A stretch of DNA of 64,000 nt from Clostridiales bacterium UBA7568 (GCA_002479075.1 DLLG01000004.1:439081-503080), one strand, 5' to 3'. Shown: positions 50,410 through 59,252, counted from the first letter of the stretch. Notes: generated by a model from the sequence alone, not told the origin. Numbers and translations are program-made.

Positions 50410-51704
50410 CAGTCTTCCGCCTCCTCTTTTTCGGTATTTTCTATTTTGATATGGACCCCGCTTTTTACGAGCGAGGTGAAAAATCTTCTTTCAAGCTCTT
50501 TATCGCAGATGTTGCTTGTAAATGTAAAGCGGAGCTTGCCTTTGTACGATATGACGGAGCAGTTATAAGCCGTGTCTGCAAGTATTCCGAGGACAAATTC
50601 AAGACTTTCGACATATTCCGAAAGAACCTCCGGAAGCTCCTGATTGCCGAGGTTTGAAATGTTCATACACGAAAATTTTTCGCCGACGCTGTTATAGACG
50701 GCTTTCAGAACGAGGTTCTTTATAGTCAGAGGAACTATCTTCAGAAATATTGATTTCTCGGGCTTGACGTTCGCCGTAAACACAGCCTGAAGCTCTTTCT
50801 TCGTTATTTTCAAGCCCATCTGATGACGGATAGCCTCAACGGTTTCTTTCATCGTGTATTCGCCCATTCTCGGGTCTATACCGACATTTACATACATTGC
50901 AAAGTTGCGCAGAGTTTTTGAAGGGAAGTGCTTGCGCAGGTTTACCGGCACGAGAACCTTTACAGGCTTCTGCTTCGCCGGATTTTTTGTTTCTTCCCTC
51001 TGAATATCGGCAACGCACATAACCATAAGCGCGGCAAGATAGTTTGTCAGGGTTGCGTTGTAGCGCTTTGCCTGAGCCATAACCTGATCGACGTCCGCTA
51101 TGCCGGTTGTTATATTCAGATAGCCGTCCGGCTCCTTTTCACCCTTGAGATGATATGCCGGCTCTTCCTTTCTGGAAGCTACGAAATTTCCCTCGTAGCG
51201 GAGGAAGCTATCCTCAATCTCTTCCGGGGATGGGTCCTCTTTCCTTGAAAGAATTCCGCATTCGGGCGGAACGGTTATCCCGTAGCGCTGCTCGGCATAT
51301 TCCGCAACGAGCGTCTTGAGAAAGATCATAGCGCCGGATCCGTCCGTAAGTGCGTGAAAGAATTCGACGGCGATGCGGTTTTTATAATAGAGCACGCGGA
51401 AGGCGCAGGTGCGTGCCTCCTTCGGCATCATTCTGCGACAGGGAAAGGGCGTATCCCGCATAACGGCGGGAACGTTGTCAATCTCTTCGAGATAGTACCA
51501 GAAGAAGCCCCTCCGCAGCCTTACGGCTACGGACGGGAAACGCGCAGCGGTTACTTCAAGCGCAGAGGACAATATCTTCGGATCGACCTCGTCTTTCATA
51601 GTTGCCGCAACTCTGAAAACATTGCTCCAGTTTCTTCTGCGGGCTGCGGGATATATCTTTCCCGCATTGTCAAGACGGAGCCAGTTCGGCTTACTGTACG
51701 CCAC
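50409..51704 (-). CDS. Condensation/alcohol acetyltransferase-like protein
   Basis: A 431-residue cytosolic protein of the CoA-dependent acyltransferase superfamily. EFFHALTDGSGAMIFLKTLV contains the HxxxDG catalytic motif, and NFAMYVNVGIDPRM corresponds to the DFG-like strand of the group. No carrier-protein or adenylation domain is attached, so it is not a standard peptide synthetase module. The substrate is probably an alcohol or lipid hydroxyl with an acyl-CoA donor. Its 5' end overlaps the esterase gene by 14 bp, so both are made together. Confidence 0.75.
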   Translation of the reverse strand: MAYSKPNWLRLDNAGKIYPAARRRNWSNVFRVAATMKDEVDPKILSSALEVTAARFPSVAVRLRRGFFWYYLEEIDNVPAVMRDTPFPCRRMMPKEARTCAFRVLYYKNRIAVEFFHALTDGSGAMIFLKTLVAEYAEQRYGITVPPECGILSRKEDPSPEEIEDSFLRYEGNFVASRKEEPAYHLKGEKEPDGYLNITTGIADVDQVMAQAKRYNATLTNYLAALMVMCVADIQREETKNPAKQKPVKVLVPVNLRKHFPSKTLRNFAMYVNVGIDPRMGEYTMKETVEAIRHQMGLKITKKELQAVFTANVKPEKSIFLKIVPLTIKNLVLKAVYNSVGEKFSCMNISNLGNQELPEVLSEYVESLEFVLGILADTAYNCSVISYKGKLRFTFTSNICDKELERRFFTSLVKSGVHIKIENTEKEEAED

Positions 51705-52584
51705 GGGTGACCTCCGAAATAAAGCCGCAGGCCTCGCGCAGGTCCGCTTCGGCTTCTTTTACACCGAAAAGCATATATGCGTGCCACATATCCTCTCTTA
51801 TCACAAGGGAGGACGAACAGCCGCTCTCTATGAGTTTGTTATACATATTGACCGAATCATCGAGCAGAATCTCATCCGAGCCGACGTATATCTTTGACGG
51901 AGCAAGCCCCGAAAGGTCTGCAAAGAGGGGAGAGACATATGGGTCGGTACAGTCGGAAGAGTACATATCCGCCTGCTCGCGGAGACGGGCGGTTGTAAGC
52001 GAGGGATCGTTTTCGGCATTCGACGCATGCGATGCGCCGGAGAGCGTCAGGTCTGTCCAGGGCGAGATTGCAACTATGCCCCCCGGTTGGCTTTTTCCGA
52101 GCTCGCGGAGCTTTACGGCAAGCGAAAAACAAAGTCCGCCGCCGGCAGACTCGCCGCAGAAAGCGATCTTATCCGGTGTATAGCCGAGGGAAAGCAGGTA
52201 TTCGTACGCCCGCAGAGCGTCGTCAAGGGCTGCGGGATAAGGATACTCCGGCGCAAGCCTGTATGCGACGCAGAGAACGGGAACCCCCGTTTTTGCAGCG
52301 ACAACAGAGCCGAAGCCTTTGCAGTATTTCAGCCCTCCTGTCACGTATCCGCCGCCGTGCAGATACAGCACGATTCCGTCGGCTTTTGAGCCGTTCGGCG
52401 TTATGAGCATCGATTTGAAATCCCCGAAATCGATTTCCTTTTCCGTTACCTCTCCGTCATAGGGGCGGAGCATAAGCTCGCCCATTTTATCCTGCGCGGC
52501 GCGCGTTATACCGACGGGGCAGGAATTTGTTATCGGGCGGAGAAGGCGTATTTGCTTTTTAAGTAATGTTGTTGCAAGTTCCAT
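51691..52584 (-). CDS. Alpha/beta hydrolase, HSL-type esterase
   Basis: A 297-residue protein. LYLHGGGYVTGG is the oxyanion motif, FCGESAGGGL the nucleophile elbow, VGSDEILLDDSV carries the acid, and MWHAYMLF the catalytic His. It is related to the esterase at 22906. With the acyltransferase downstream it could complete an acylation/deacylation cycle on one substrate. It starts one base after the membrane protein gene stops. Confidence 0.85.
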   Translation of the reverse strand: MELATTLLKKQIRLLRPITNSCPVGITRAAQDKMGELMLRPYDGEVTEKEIDFGDFKSMLITPNGSKADGIVLYLHGGGYVTGGLKYCKGFGSVVAAKTGVPVLCVAYRLAPEYPYPAALDDALRAYEYLLSLGYTPDKIAFCGESAGGGLCFSLAVKLRELGKSQPGGIVAISPWTDLTLSGASHASNAENDPSLTTARLREQADMYSSDCTDPYVSPLFADLSGLAPSKIYVGSDEILLDDSVNMYNKLIESGCSSSLVIREDMWHAYMLFGVKEAEADLREACGFISEVTRGVQ

Positions 52585-52585
52585 A

Positions 52586-53434
52586 TCAGATGTAAGAACC
52601 AGCGATTGTCAGCAGGATTCCTCCGACTACTGCGGAGGCGACGTTCGCCGTCACTGCATAGACAATGCGTTTCCATAGCCTTTCTTTTTTCATTATTACG
52701 AGGTAAGCCGCAACTTCTATAAGCATAACCACCAGCTCAAGCATTACAAAGAAGAAGATAAAGCCGCTGTACAGAATGCCCGGGTTGCAGGCGAGGACCG
52801 ATGTCAAAAACAGCTGCGTTGCAAGGTTTACCGCAATTATCGCCCACCAATATTTTTTCGGAGAGAGCCCGAATGCAAAGAGAAGCAAAAATTCGATTAT
52901 AAGAGTCGGGACAAAGGTTGAGGCGAACTGAATGAGATAGCTCTTTGCGGCGCTTTGGCTCGTTTTGACGGTCATATCCGCAAAATCAAGCGAGAAAACC
53001 TGCTGATACACGCTTTTTTCGACGACATCCGAAACCTTGACAGTTCCGCTCTCCGTTACGATTATGACCTTGAACCTGTCCGGAGTGCCGAAATAACTGA
53101 AACGGCTTGTTCCATCATCCTCCGGAACGACCGTTCCGAAAAGCGGGGCGGGGGTACCGTGCGCGATTGCGGGATACCATCCTTCATCCGTATATTCGCT
53201 GAGCGTTTTGAACATCTCCGGATCGAGCTCGGCAATTTCCGCGTCCTTCAGGTTCGGGTATCCGTTGTCACATTCTATGAGAAGGTCAAGATAATACTTC
53301 TCTCCGACGGTGCCGTTTGTTTTGATTGTTATCGAGGGCTTGGGTCCCGTGTCCGCCGAAACGCAGACAGCGGCTGCGACAAGGGTGAAAACGATCATAG
53401 CCGCAAGGGCAAATGCTTTGAAACGTTTTTTCAT
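52586..53434 (-). CDS. Secreted-domain membrane protein of unknown function
   Basis: A 282-residue protein with a signal peptide (1-27, AFALAAMIVFTLVAAAVCVS), an extracytoplasmic domain of about 130 residues (ITIKTNGTVGEKYYLDLLIE, RFSYFGTPDRFKVIIVTESG) and four C-terminal membrane helices at about 168-280. I do not recognise the family. The domain order suggests a membrane-bound binding protein. GGAGG precedes the ATG. It lies in the middle of a six-gene leftward operon between a mutarotase-like protein and the esterase. Confidence 0.65.
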   Translation of the reverse strand: MKKRFKAFALAAMIVFTLVAAAVCVSADTGPKPSITIKTNGTVGEKYYLDLLIECDNGYPNLKDAEIAELDPEMFKTLSEYTDEGWYPAIAHGTPAPLFGTVVPEDDGTSRFSYFGTPDRFKVIIVTESGTVKVSDVVEKSVYQQVFSLDFADMTVKTSQSAAKSYLIQFASTFVPTLIIEFLLLFAFGLSPKKYWWAIIAVNLATQLFLTSVLACNPGILYSGFIFFFVMLELVVMLIEVAAYLVIMKKERLWKRIVYAVTANVASAVVGGILLTIAGSYI

Positions 53435-53476
53435 AAAATCATCCTCCGTAGTTATTTGTTGCGGACGGGTTTTATT

Positions 53477-54397
53477 TCAGAACAGTTTTTCCGCAAGAGC
53501 GGCGACTGCTTCGCCTGTAAATTCGGGCGACGCTACGTTGTCAACAAGTGTCCACCTTTCCGTATGCACGATTTTTTCCCCTCCTCCGATTGTCATAAGC
53601 GGGGAGAGGGTTTCCGCCTCGCTAAACGACGGGCAGGTGTATATTTCCGTTGACGCTCCGAAATCTGGATATGCGGCGGAGTCGTCAGCATCGTATTCTT
53701 TTATGAGCGCCTGACCGTGATTTATATATGCGATTTTTCCTGTTGCCTGTCCTATGCCGATTTTCAGCGGATTCCGTTTCGATGAGTCCTGGCGGACGGC
53801 AACTGCGTCCTTCCCGAAGAGAAGGCGGTCGTCTGTCATATCCGTGTAATCCCAGAGAACTATATTCCGGGAGGGGAGGAGTCCCGTTTGCTTTTTTGAA
53901 AGAGGGACTATTGCAATTCCGCCCGCATCGAGAACGGAAAGCGCCCAGGCGGAGCCTGTGAGACGGGCTTTTCCGGCGTTTGTGATCGTATGAGTAACGG
54001 AGAGCTTTGGTTCGTTATCATCCATTTCGACGGAAACGGAGAGCTGAAGTCCGGTTTCATCCTGCTGTTTGGGGATGAATTCCGCGCCGTGAGAGTTTGT
54101 CGTATAAACGACCTTTTCGTTGTCCGGATAGTATGTTGCGGGGAACGTCTCCGGGCTGAACCAGAGCCTGTGTCCCCCATAGATATTCCAGGTCTTTCCC
54201 TCGCCGTAGAGGGAGGAAACGTCGTGTGTCAGGGTTCTTCCGATGTCCTCGAACATAAGGTTTTCTTTTCCCATATGCGAGCATCTGATTATTCTCGGCC
54301 CGACATCAACCGTTATGAGCATTTCGATCAGACCGTTTGAAATCGAAAGGCATTTCCCGTAGTTCTTGTATGATGCTTCTTCTCTTATGCTTACCAT
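53477..54397 (-). CDS. DUF4380-like, beta-sandwich sugar-binding or mutarotase-like protein
   Basis: A 306-residue cytosolic protein with the beta-rich pattern of galactose mutarotase-fold enzymes: YGKCLSISNGLIEMLITVDV, GPRIIRCSHMGKENLM, WNIYGGHRLWFSPETFPATY. The GGHRLW segment, with its conserved His and Arg, is typical of the DUF4380 group. Activity unknown; an epimerase or carbohydrate lyase-like role is possible. I chose the ATG at 54397 since AGGAG lies upstream; an alternative ATG at 54421 overlaps the nrdR stop and would couple translation. Confidence 0.7.
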   Translation of the reverse strand: MVSIREEASYKNYGKCLSISNGLIEMLITVDVGPRIIRCSHMGKENLMFEDIGRTLTHDVSSLYGEGKTWNIYGGHRLWFSPETFPATYYPDNEKVVYTTNSHGAEFIPKQQDETGLQLSVSVEMDDNEPKLSVTHTITNAGKARLTGSAWALSVLDAGGIAIVPLSKKQTGLLPSRNIVLWDYTDMTDDRLLFGKDAVAVRQDSSKRNPLKIGIGQATGKIAYINHGQALIKEYDADDSAAYPDFGASTEIYTCPSFSEAETLSPLMTIGGGEKIVHTERWTLVDNVASPEFTGEAVAALAEKLF

Positions 54398-54417
54398 ATC
54401 CGTGATATCTCCTTGTA

Positions 54418-54879
54418 TCATTGCTGATTTTGTCCGCGAAGCTGTTCAAGCTCACGCATAAACGTGTCAAGATCCTTGAATTCCCGATATACGGAAGCGA
54501 ATCTGACGTATGCAACGGGATCGAGACTTTTCAGCTTATCCATTACGAGAACGCCGATGCTCTGGCTTGAGATCTCTCTTGAAAGAGAGTTCTGAAGCTC
54601 CGCTTCGATCTCGGTTGCAACCTCTTCCATCTGCTCCATCGTGACCGGACGCTTATGACACGCTTTTATTATACCTGAAAGGAGCTTGTTTTTATCGAAT
54701 AACTCTCGCGTTTTGTCCTTCTTGACAACGAGAAGCGGGAGAGTTTCGATCTTTTCATACGTTGTAAAACGATTCTGGCAGGAAAGGCATTCTCTGCGCC
54801 TGCGTATGCTTGACCCCTCCTCGGACGGGCGGGAATCTATCACTTTACTTTCCGTGTAACCGCAAATAGGGCATTTCAA
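54418..54879 (-). CDS. nrdR: Transcriptional regulator NrdR of ribonucleotide reductase genes
   Basis: A 153-residue repressor. The zinc ribbon KCPICGYTESKVIDSRP and CLSCQNRFTTYEKIE supplies four Cys, followed by an ATP-cone domain (LPLLVVKKDKTRELFDKNKL). Length is standard for NrdR. The start is most likely TTG at 54879, since GGAGGTG lies upstream and family members begin with MKCP. No nrd gene is visible here, so its targets lie elsewhere. It is the first gene of a six-gene leftward operon. Confidence 0.95.
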   Translation of the reverse strand: MKCPICGYTESKVIDSRPSEEGSSIRRRRECLSCQNRFTTYEKIETLPLLVVKKDKTRELFDKNKLLSGIIKACHKRPVTMEQMEEVATEIEAELQNSLSREISSQSIGVLVMDKLKSLDPVAYVRFASVYREFKDLDTFMRELEQLRGQNQQ

Positions 54880-54993
54880 AACGAAACACACCTCCAAAAT
54901 ATGATGATATGCATATTATATCACATAAAAACGCAAATGTAAATCATTTCTTGAAAAGTAAATGTGGTAAGCATAAAGGAAAAAGCGAAAAAA

Positions 54994-55296
54994 TCAGATC
55001 GCGCCGAGTGCGGTCGGGGCGGAATCTTCTCCGAGAAGGTCGGAAAGAATCTCCTCTACGTGCAAAGCGCTTACCGTCTCACCGGCGAGATACTCGCAGA
55101 TGCGGGCGGCTGTTTCTTCTTTTGTCGATACGGAAAATACAAAGCATTCGTCATATTCGTTGCCTGTCTCGGTTGAAACGAAAAGGGAATAATGGCTGCC
55201 TTTTTCGCAAGGCGTTTTTATAACCCTGTAACGATATTCCGAGCCCTCCGATAAAAGAAATTTTGACAAAATGATGTTTTCGCAAAAATTTTTCAT
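54994..55296 (-). CDS. Small DUF6514-like protein, second copy
   Basis: A 100-residue soluble protein: EYRYRVIKTPCEKGSHYSLF, then DECFVFSVSTKEETAARICE and SALHVEEILSDLLGE. By eye it resembles the protein at 42255-42482 in the order of its strand, helix and final helix. AAGGAGG precedes the ATG. Function unknown. Confidence 0.6.
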   Translation of the reverse strand: MKNFCENIILSKFLLSEGSEYRYRVIKTPCEKGSHYSLFVSTETGNEYDECFVFSVSTKEETAARICEYLAGETVSALHVEEILSDLLGEDSAPTALGAI

Positions 55297-55326
55297 AAAT
55301 GCCTCCTTGAAAAATTTGTCGGCGAC

Positions 55327-55354
55327 ATTATAGCACGCAATAAATAACTTTCAA
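55327..55354 (-). promoter_or_regulatory. Promoter of the DUF6514-like gene at 54994
   Basis: Minus-strand TTGAAA (complement of 55349-55354), 16 bp, TATAAT (complement of 55327-55332). Confidence 0.7.
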
Positions 55355-55384
55355 AGAAGAAAGTTTCCTGTTCTCTCGTATCTA

Positions 55385-55466
55385 TTCGACATAATACGAC
55401 AAAAAACGCAAACTCACCCCAATCCTCACGCGGCAATTATGGGCTTGTTTGTCGAGACGTGTCGAA
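55385..55466. promoter_or_regulatory. Cluster of Spo0A-box-like heptamers
   Basis: TGTCGAA occurs exactly twice, on the minus strand at 55385-55391 and on the plus strand at 55460-55466. Near matches TTGTCGTA (minus, 55395-55402) and TTGTCGAG (plus, 55449-55456) lie beside them. The canonical 0A box is TGNCGAA. The surrounding 55297-55604 region holds no gene of its own. Confidence 0.5.
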
Positions 55467-55604
55467 AAAATTATAATAATGCAAAGTTATGAATAAAATT
55501 GCTCCGGAGGAATATCAAAGAAAATGCGGTAAAAATCGATTGATGACTTTTCGGATCGCTTGTGATACTATATTATCGGATAGGATACGGGGGAGGATCG
55601 TATT

Positions 55605-55856
55605 ATGGATAAGTCGCTTGGAACTTCGGCGAAGATGGGTAAAACGACGAGGAGATTATTGCTTTTTGCGGGGCTGCCGGTCATATTGTACGGACTTTAC
55701 ATACTAGCTTGCGTCGTACTTAAAAAATACGGGATAACAGAGCTGGGCGCTTACGAACTCGGCGTTATGCTTGAAAGCGAGGCGATGGGGCTTGCGATTT
55801 CTGTCGGCGGGGTTCTGCTTATGGATGCCGAAGAAAGAAACGGAGAGAAGAAATGA
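55605..55856 (+). CDS. Small two-helix membrane protein
   Basis: An 83-residue protein with membrane helices at about 18-39 (RLLLFAGLPVILYGLYILAC) and 52-73 (LGVMLESEAMGLAISVGGVL). GGGAGGATC precedes the ATG. Not recognised. The upstream Spo0A-like boxes suggest sporulation-phase control, though this is inference. The terminator overlaps its stop codon. Confidence 0.55.
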   Translation: MDKSLGTSAKMGKTTRRLLLFAGLPVILYGLYILACVVLKKYGITELGAYELGVMLESEAMGLAISVGGVLLMDAEERNGEKK

Positions 55857-55875
55857 ATCTTCTCTCCGTTTTTCT
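55839..55875. terminator. Terminator between convergent genes
   Basis: AACGGAGAGAAG at 55839-55850 pairs with CTTCTCTCCGTT at 55859-55870, then TTTC. It overlaps the end of the small membrane gene. Confidence 0.8.
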
Positions 55876-56539
55876 ATATGCTTTCAAATGTTTCCAGAAG
55901 CAGCCGCGCGGCTTCCGAATGCATCTGCGGGCAGGGATGATTTATGAAGTTTGAGAGCAGGACGGTTGTGTCTCTGCCTTGCAAATATAAATTTTTCCAG
56001 TATAAATATGCATTACAGACCGAAAAACCGTACTTTTTGGCGAGTGAAATCGATACGTTACATATCGATTCGAGAGTGCCGTCCGTCTGGGCTCTTACGG
56101 CGGAGGCGGCAACCTTTGCCGCTTCCGGCAGGATTTCCGGATGAATATACGTGCAGAGCATATTCGGCGTTATGACGATTGCCTCGGCTCCGGACGAAGA
56201 AATTTTACGGAGAATTTCTTCGTAATTTCTTTCAAATTCCGCAGGACGGAAAATGTCGTTCAGACCGAAGGCGACCGTCACGATGTCGGGCTTCTGAGAA
56301 AGCACATCGGCTTCAATACGCGCAAGCCCCTTTTTTGCGTTGTCGCCGCTTTTCCCGGCATTTATTGCGATGACATTGTTTCCGTATTTTCTTTTGAGAG
56401 CCTCTGTCACGAGGGAAGGATACGCCTTTTCCGGACGGCGGACGGTATCGAAACCGTAGCTTGCGGGGTAAAGCTCAAAGCAGCCCTCCGTAACGCTGTC
56501 GCCGAAGAACACTATCTTTTTCGGTGTTTCAAAATTCAT
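55874..56539 (-). CDS. SGNH/GDSL hydrolase
   Basis: A 221-residue cytosolic esterase-like protein. Block I is IVFFGDSVTEG, block II INAGKSGDNAKKGL, and block III FGLNDIFRPAEF. The block V His lies in NFINHPCPQMHSEA, where the usual Asp three residues before His is not obvious. Substrates of this group include acylated carbohydrates. The ATG at 56539 follows CGGAGG; upstream in-frame sequence belongs to the previous gene. It is the last gene of the dusB operon. Confidence 0.85.
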   Translation of the reverse strand: MNFETPKKIVFFGDSVTEGCFELYPASYGFDTVRRPEKAYPSLVTEALKRKYGNNVIAINAGKSGDNAKKGLARIEADVLSQKPDIVTVAFGLNDIFRPAEFERNYEEILRKISSSGAEAIVITPNMLCTYIHPEILPEAAKVAASAVRAQTDGTLESICNVSISLAKKYGFSVCNAYLYWKNLYLQGRDTTVLLSNFINHPCPQMHSEAARLLLETFESI

Positions 56540-56540
56540 A

Positions 56541-57092
56541 TCAGTCCTCCGAAAGCCTGTAATCCCGCTCAAAAAGCTCGGAACATATTTCGTTCCGAAG
56601 CGTGTCATCATCGATTTTTTTGACAAGCTCGCCGGCGCGGAAGCTTTTTGATTTTCCCATATAGACTCGGCATCCTCTGCGCTTTGCTATTGAGGTTATC
56701 TCGCTGTTCCAGAGCTTGAGCAGTTGATTTTTTCTTTTCATCTTCGGGTTTTTCTCCGCTTGGCGGACGGTCTCGACGAGAAAGCCTTCTTCCTCGTCCG
56801 TTATGCAGATTATGCCCCAGTACGGGGGAATCTTTTTTGCGACGTGTGCGCGATGCGTCTTGCCTACGACTACATAATTTTCGTCAAAGAAGGCGTCGTA
56901 ATCCTGTATCTGGCGGGCGAGACGCTCGTATGAATCGGCATCGCTTTTTATCTCGTAGCCCGTGAGCCTGTCCGTGACGGCGAAGAAGTCGCAACGGGAA
57001 TTTCTGATCGGGCTTTCCTCAAATATTCTGATTTTGCCGTAATTTTCTTCGAGATAATCGAAGATTACGCGGCGGATCGAGCTGTCCTTCAT
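56541..57092 (-). CDS. sce7726-type PD-(D/E)xK nuclease-like protein
   Basis: A 183-residue protein. RCDFFAVTDRLTGYEIKSDA gives the nuclease core with Asp35, Glu47 and Lys49. YERLARQIQDYDAFFDENYV and GKTHRAHVAKKIPPYWGIIC complete the sce7726-family pattern. DNA repair or defence roles have been proposed for related proteins, without proof. It starts one base after the dusB stop and ends one base before the SGNH gene start. Confidence 0.75.
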   Translation of the reverse strand: MKDSSIRRVIFDYLEENYGKIRIFEESPIRNSRCDFFAVTDRLTGYEIKSDADSYERLARQIQDYDAFFDENYVVVGKTHRAHVAKKIPPYWGIICITDEEEGFLVETVRQAEKNPKMKRKNQLLKLWNSEITSIAKRRGCRVYMGKSKSFRAGELVKKIDDDTLRNEICSELFERDYRLSED

Positions 57093-57093
57093 A

Positions 57094-58065
57094 TCAGCCG
57101 AGAAGCGAGCGGAGAAGAGCTTTTATCTCCTCTGCCGATTCGGCAAGGTTGACGGCGTTTCTTATTCTCGGCGCGCCGTAAAGTCCCTTTGTGTATTTAT
57201 CCATATGTGCCCGGCTTTCCGGAACGGCTCTTGCCTCGCCTTTGAGCTTTATGAGCAGGTCGAGATGATCGATCGCGCCCTGAATTTTCTGCGTCGGCGA
57301 CACGGGGGAAAAGACTTTTCCTCCGAGGATGGCGTTTGTTTCTTCGAATATCCAGGGGTTGCCCATTGCGCCCCTTGCGATCGCAACCGCATCACAGCCG
57401 GTTGCGTCAATCATACGCTTTGCGTCTGCGCCCGAAAAAACGTCTCCGTTGCCGATGACGGGTATCGAAACGGCCTCCTTGACCTTTTTTATGTAGCTCC
57501 AATCGGCTGAAGGGGCGTACATCTGAGAGCGGGTCCGCGCGTGAACGCAGATCGCTGCCGCGCCCTTATCCTCAGCGAGTTTTGCAAGGTCGGTTACGCA
57601 AATGCTGCTCATATCCCAGCCGAGCCTCATCTTTACCGTCACCGGAACGTCGCCTGCGCTCTTTACAACGGCTCCGATTATTTCTCCCGCGAGGGGAAGA
57701 TTGCGCATAAGCGCGCTGCCTTCGCCGTTTTTGACTATCTTCGGAACCGGGCAGCCCATATTTATGTCTATTGCGACGGGCATAACGTCGCCTTTCGAAT
57801 ATTCTTCGAGGAGCATTCCGCAAGCCTTTGCCATAACGTCCGGCTCGTGACCGAATATCTGGCAGGCTGTCGGCGCTTCTTCTTTTGTTATCGTCGCAAG
57901 CTGCGATGTTTTTTTGTCTCCGTATGTTACGGCTTTGGCAGATATCATCTCCGTTACAGCATAGCCGCAACCGTGGCGCGCGCAGATCATTCTGAACGCC
58001 GTGTCCGCCGCTCCCGCCATAGGCGCAAGCATAACGCGACCGATCTCGGTGTTTCCGATTTTCAA
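57094..58065 (-). CDS. dusB: tRNA-dihydrouridine synthase
   Basis: A 323-residue flavoenzyme reducing uridine in the tRNA D-loop. VMLAPMAGAADTAFRMICAR is the FMN-binding start, DINMGCPVPKIVKNGEGSAL contains the catalytic Cys, and TVKMRLGWDMSSIC, ICVHARTRSQMY and IGNGDVFSGADAKRMIDATG are conserved blocks. I chose the TTG at 58065 because GGAGG lies eight bases upstream; a TTG 33 bases earlier has no ribosome site. First gene of a three-gene operon. Confidence 0.95.
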   Translation of the reverse strand: MKIGNTEIGRVMLAPMAGAADTAFRMICARHGCGYAVTEMISAKAVTYGDKKTSQLATITKEEAPTACQIFGHEPDVMAKACGMLLEEYSKGDVMPVAIDINMGCPVPKIVKNGEGSALMRNLPLAGEIIGAVVKSAGDVPVTVKMRLGWDMSSICVTDLAKLAEDKGAAAICVHARTRSQMYAPSADWSYIKKVKEAVSIPVIGNGDVFSGADAKRMIDATGCDAVAIARGAMGNPWIFEETNAILGGKVFSPVSPTQKIQGAIDHLDLLIKLKGEARAVPESRAHMDKYTKGLYGAPRIRNAVNLAESAEEIKALLRSLLG

Positions 58066-58180
58066 GGTTTTTTCCTCCGCTTTTGGTTTACAAGACAATA
58101 ATACCGCAAAAAGTCGGAAATGTAAACAAAAATGTTGCGGAGGGGAGAAAAAAGTTTAGAATTCAATTTGCAATATGTTC

Positions 58181-58209
58181 TTGTATTGTTAATAATATTG
58201 TGCTATAAT
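58181..58209 (+). promoter_or_regulatory. Promoter of the PDT-like/ruvCAB cluster
   Basis: TTGTAT at 58181-58186, 17 bp, TATAAT at 58204-58209. Confidence 0.7.
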
Positions 58210-58265
58210 TATTTAGTAAAATAGGCAGGTGTGGCATTTTGCCGCGGCGGAAGGGAGAAAACGGT

Positions 58266-59252
58266 ATGAAAGATACGGCAAAGGAACGCGGAATACTTTC
58301 GGGTTGCATTGAAAATAACACCTGCGCCGTGCTCCTTTCGGCGGAAAAGCGTATGGCGAGAATATCCGAGCTTGCGCATTTTGTTTGCAGGGAGATGCTC
58401 GCTTTCTTCGGAGATGACGTTATGACGGCTGTCTGCTCCTCAGACGAGGCGAGGGAGATATATGAAGGCGGAAAGCGCGTGCTTGCCGGCAGAGTTTCTC
58501 TCGGGGAGGCAAATGCGGATGAAGAGAAAATCGTATCGGACGTGATTTCCGCTTGTGACAGGTTCTATTTCTGCAAGGCGATCTCCCGCTTTGACGGAAG
58601 AAAATATACGGAGGACGACGCTTTGCGCTGGCTTTCCGACGGAGAGCAGACCGCGCCGCCTGCGGCAGGTGAAAAAAAGATTGCGTTTATGCGGAGCAGA
58701 CAGGCAAACGAAGCGTTTTCCAGATTTGCAAAATATATTCCCGGAGGCGTTATGCCCTTCGGGGAGGAGAGCTTTGCGGACGTTTGCCGTTCCGTTTATT
58801 CGGGCGCGACGGAATACGGGCTCATCCCTGTTGAAAACTCGTCGGACGGCAGACTTGCCGGGCTTTACGGAACTTTTGAAAGATACGGGCTTTATATAGT
58901 TATGCTTTGCGACGTTGCCTCGCCGGACGGAGAGGGATATACGAAATTTGCGCTTTGTTCAAGGTCGCTGGGAAGCATAAAGGCGAAGGGCGAGAAAATT
59001 CTTCATATCCGGTTGACGCTTGACAGCCCGGACGGGCTTTCCGATCTTCTTTTCTGCGGGAAATATTTCGGAGCTTTCCTCCGTCGCGCCGATCTCATTC
59101 CGGTTTCGGCGGCGGGCAGGGAAAACTCGTTTGATATTTCGCTCTGCATTGACAACTGCGACCTTGCGGGGCTGATATGCGCTCTGAAACTCGAATATCC
59201 GCAGTTTTCGGCTGTCGGGATTTATACGGAAATAAAGGCGGAGGAGATATGA
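58266..59252 (+). CDS. Prephenate dehydratase-like protein
   Basis: A 328-residue cytosolic protein. The middle region (about 140-225) has YSGATEYGLIPVENSSDGRL, the conserved VPIENS block of prephenate dehydratases. The first 100 residues are helical, in the place of a chorismate mutase domain. The dehydratase Thr-Arg catalytic pair (TRF) is not seen: the equivalent segment reads GYTKFALCSRSL. The C-terminal part (HIRLTLDSPDGLSDLLF) resembles an ACT-type domain. It may therefore be a non-catalytic sensor. The ATG at 58266 follows AAGGGAG. Its stop overlaps the ruvC start (ATGA). Confidence 0.65.
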   Translation: MKDTAKERGILSGCIENNTCAVLLSAEKRMARISELAHFVCREMLAFFGDDVMTAVCSSDEAREIYEGGKRVLAGRVSLGEANADEEKIVSDVISACDRFYFCKAISRFDGRKYTEDDALRWLSDGEQTAPPAAGEKKIAFMRSRQANEAFSRFAKYIPGGVMPFGEESFADVCRSVYSGATEYGLIPVENSSDGRLAGLYGTFERYGLYIVMLCDVASPDGEGYTKFALCSRSLGSIKAKGEKILHIRLTLDSPDGLSDLLFCGKYFGAFLRRADLIPVSAAGRENSFDISLCIDNCDLAGLICALKLEYPQFSAVGIYTEIKAEEI

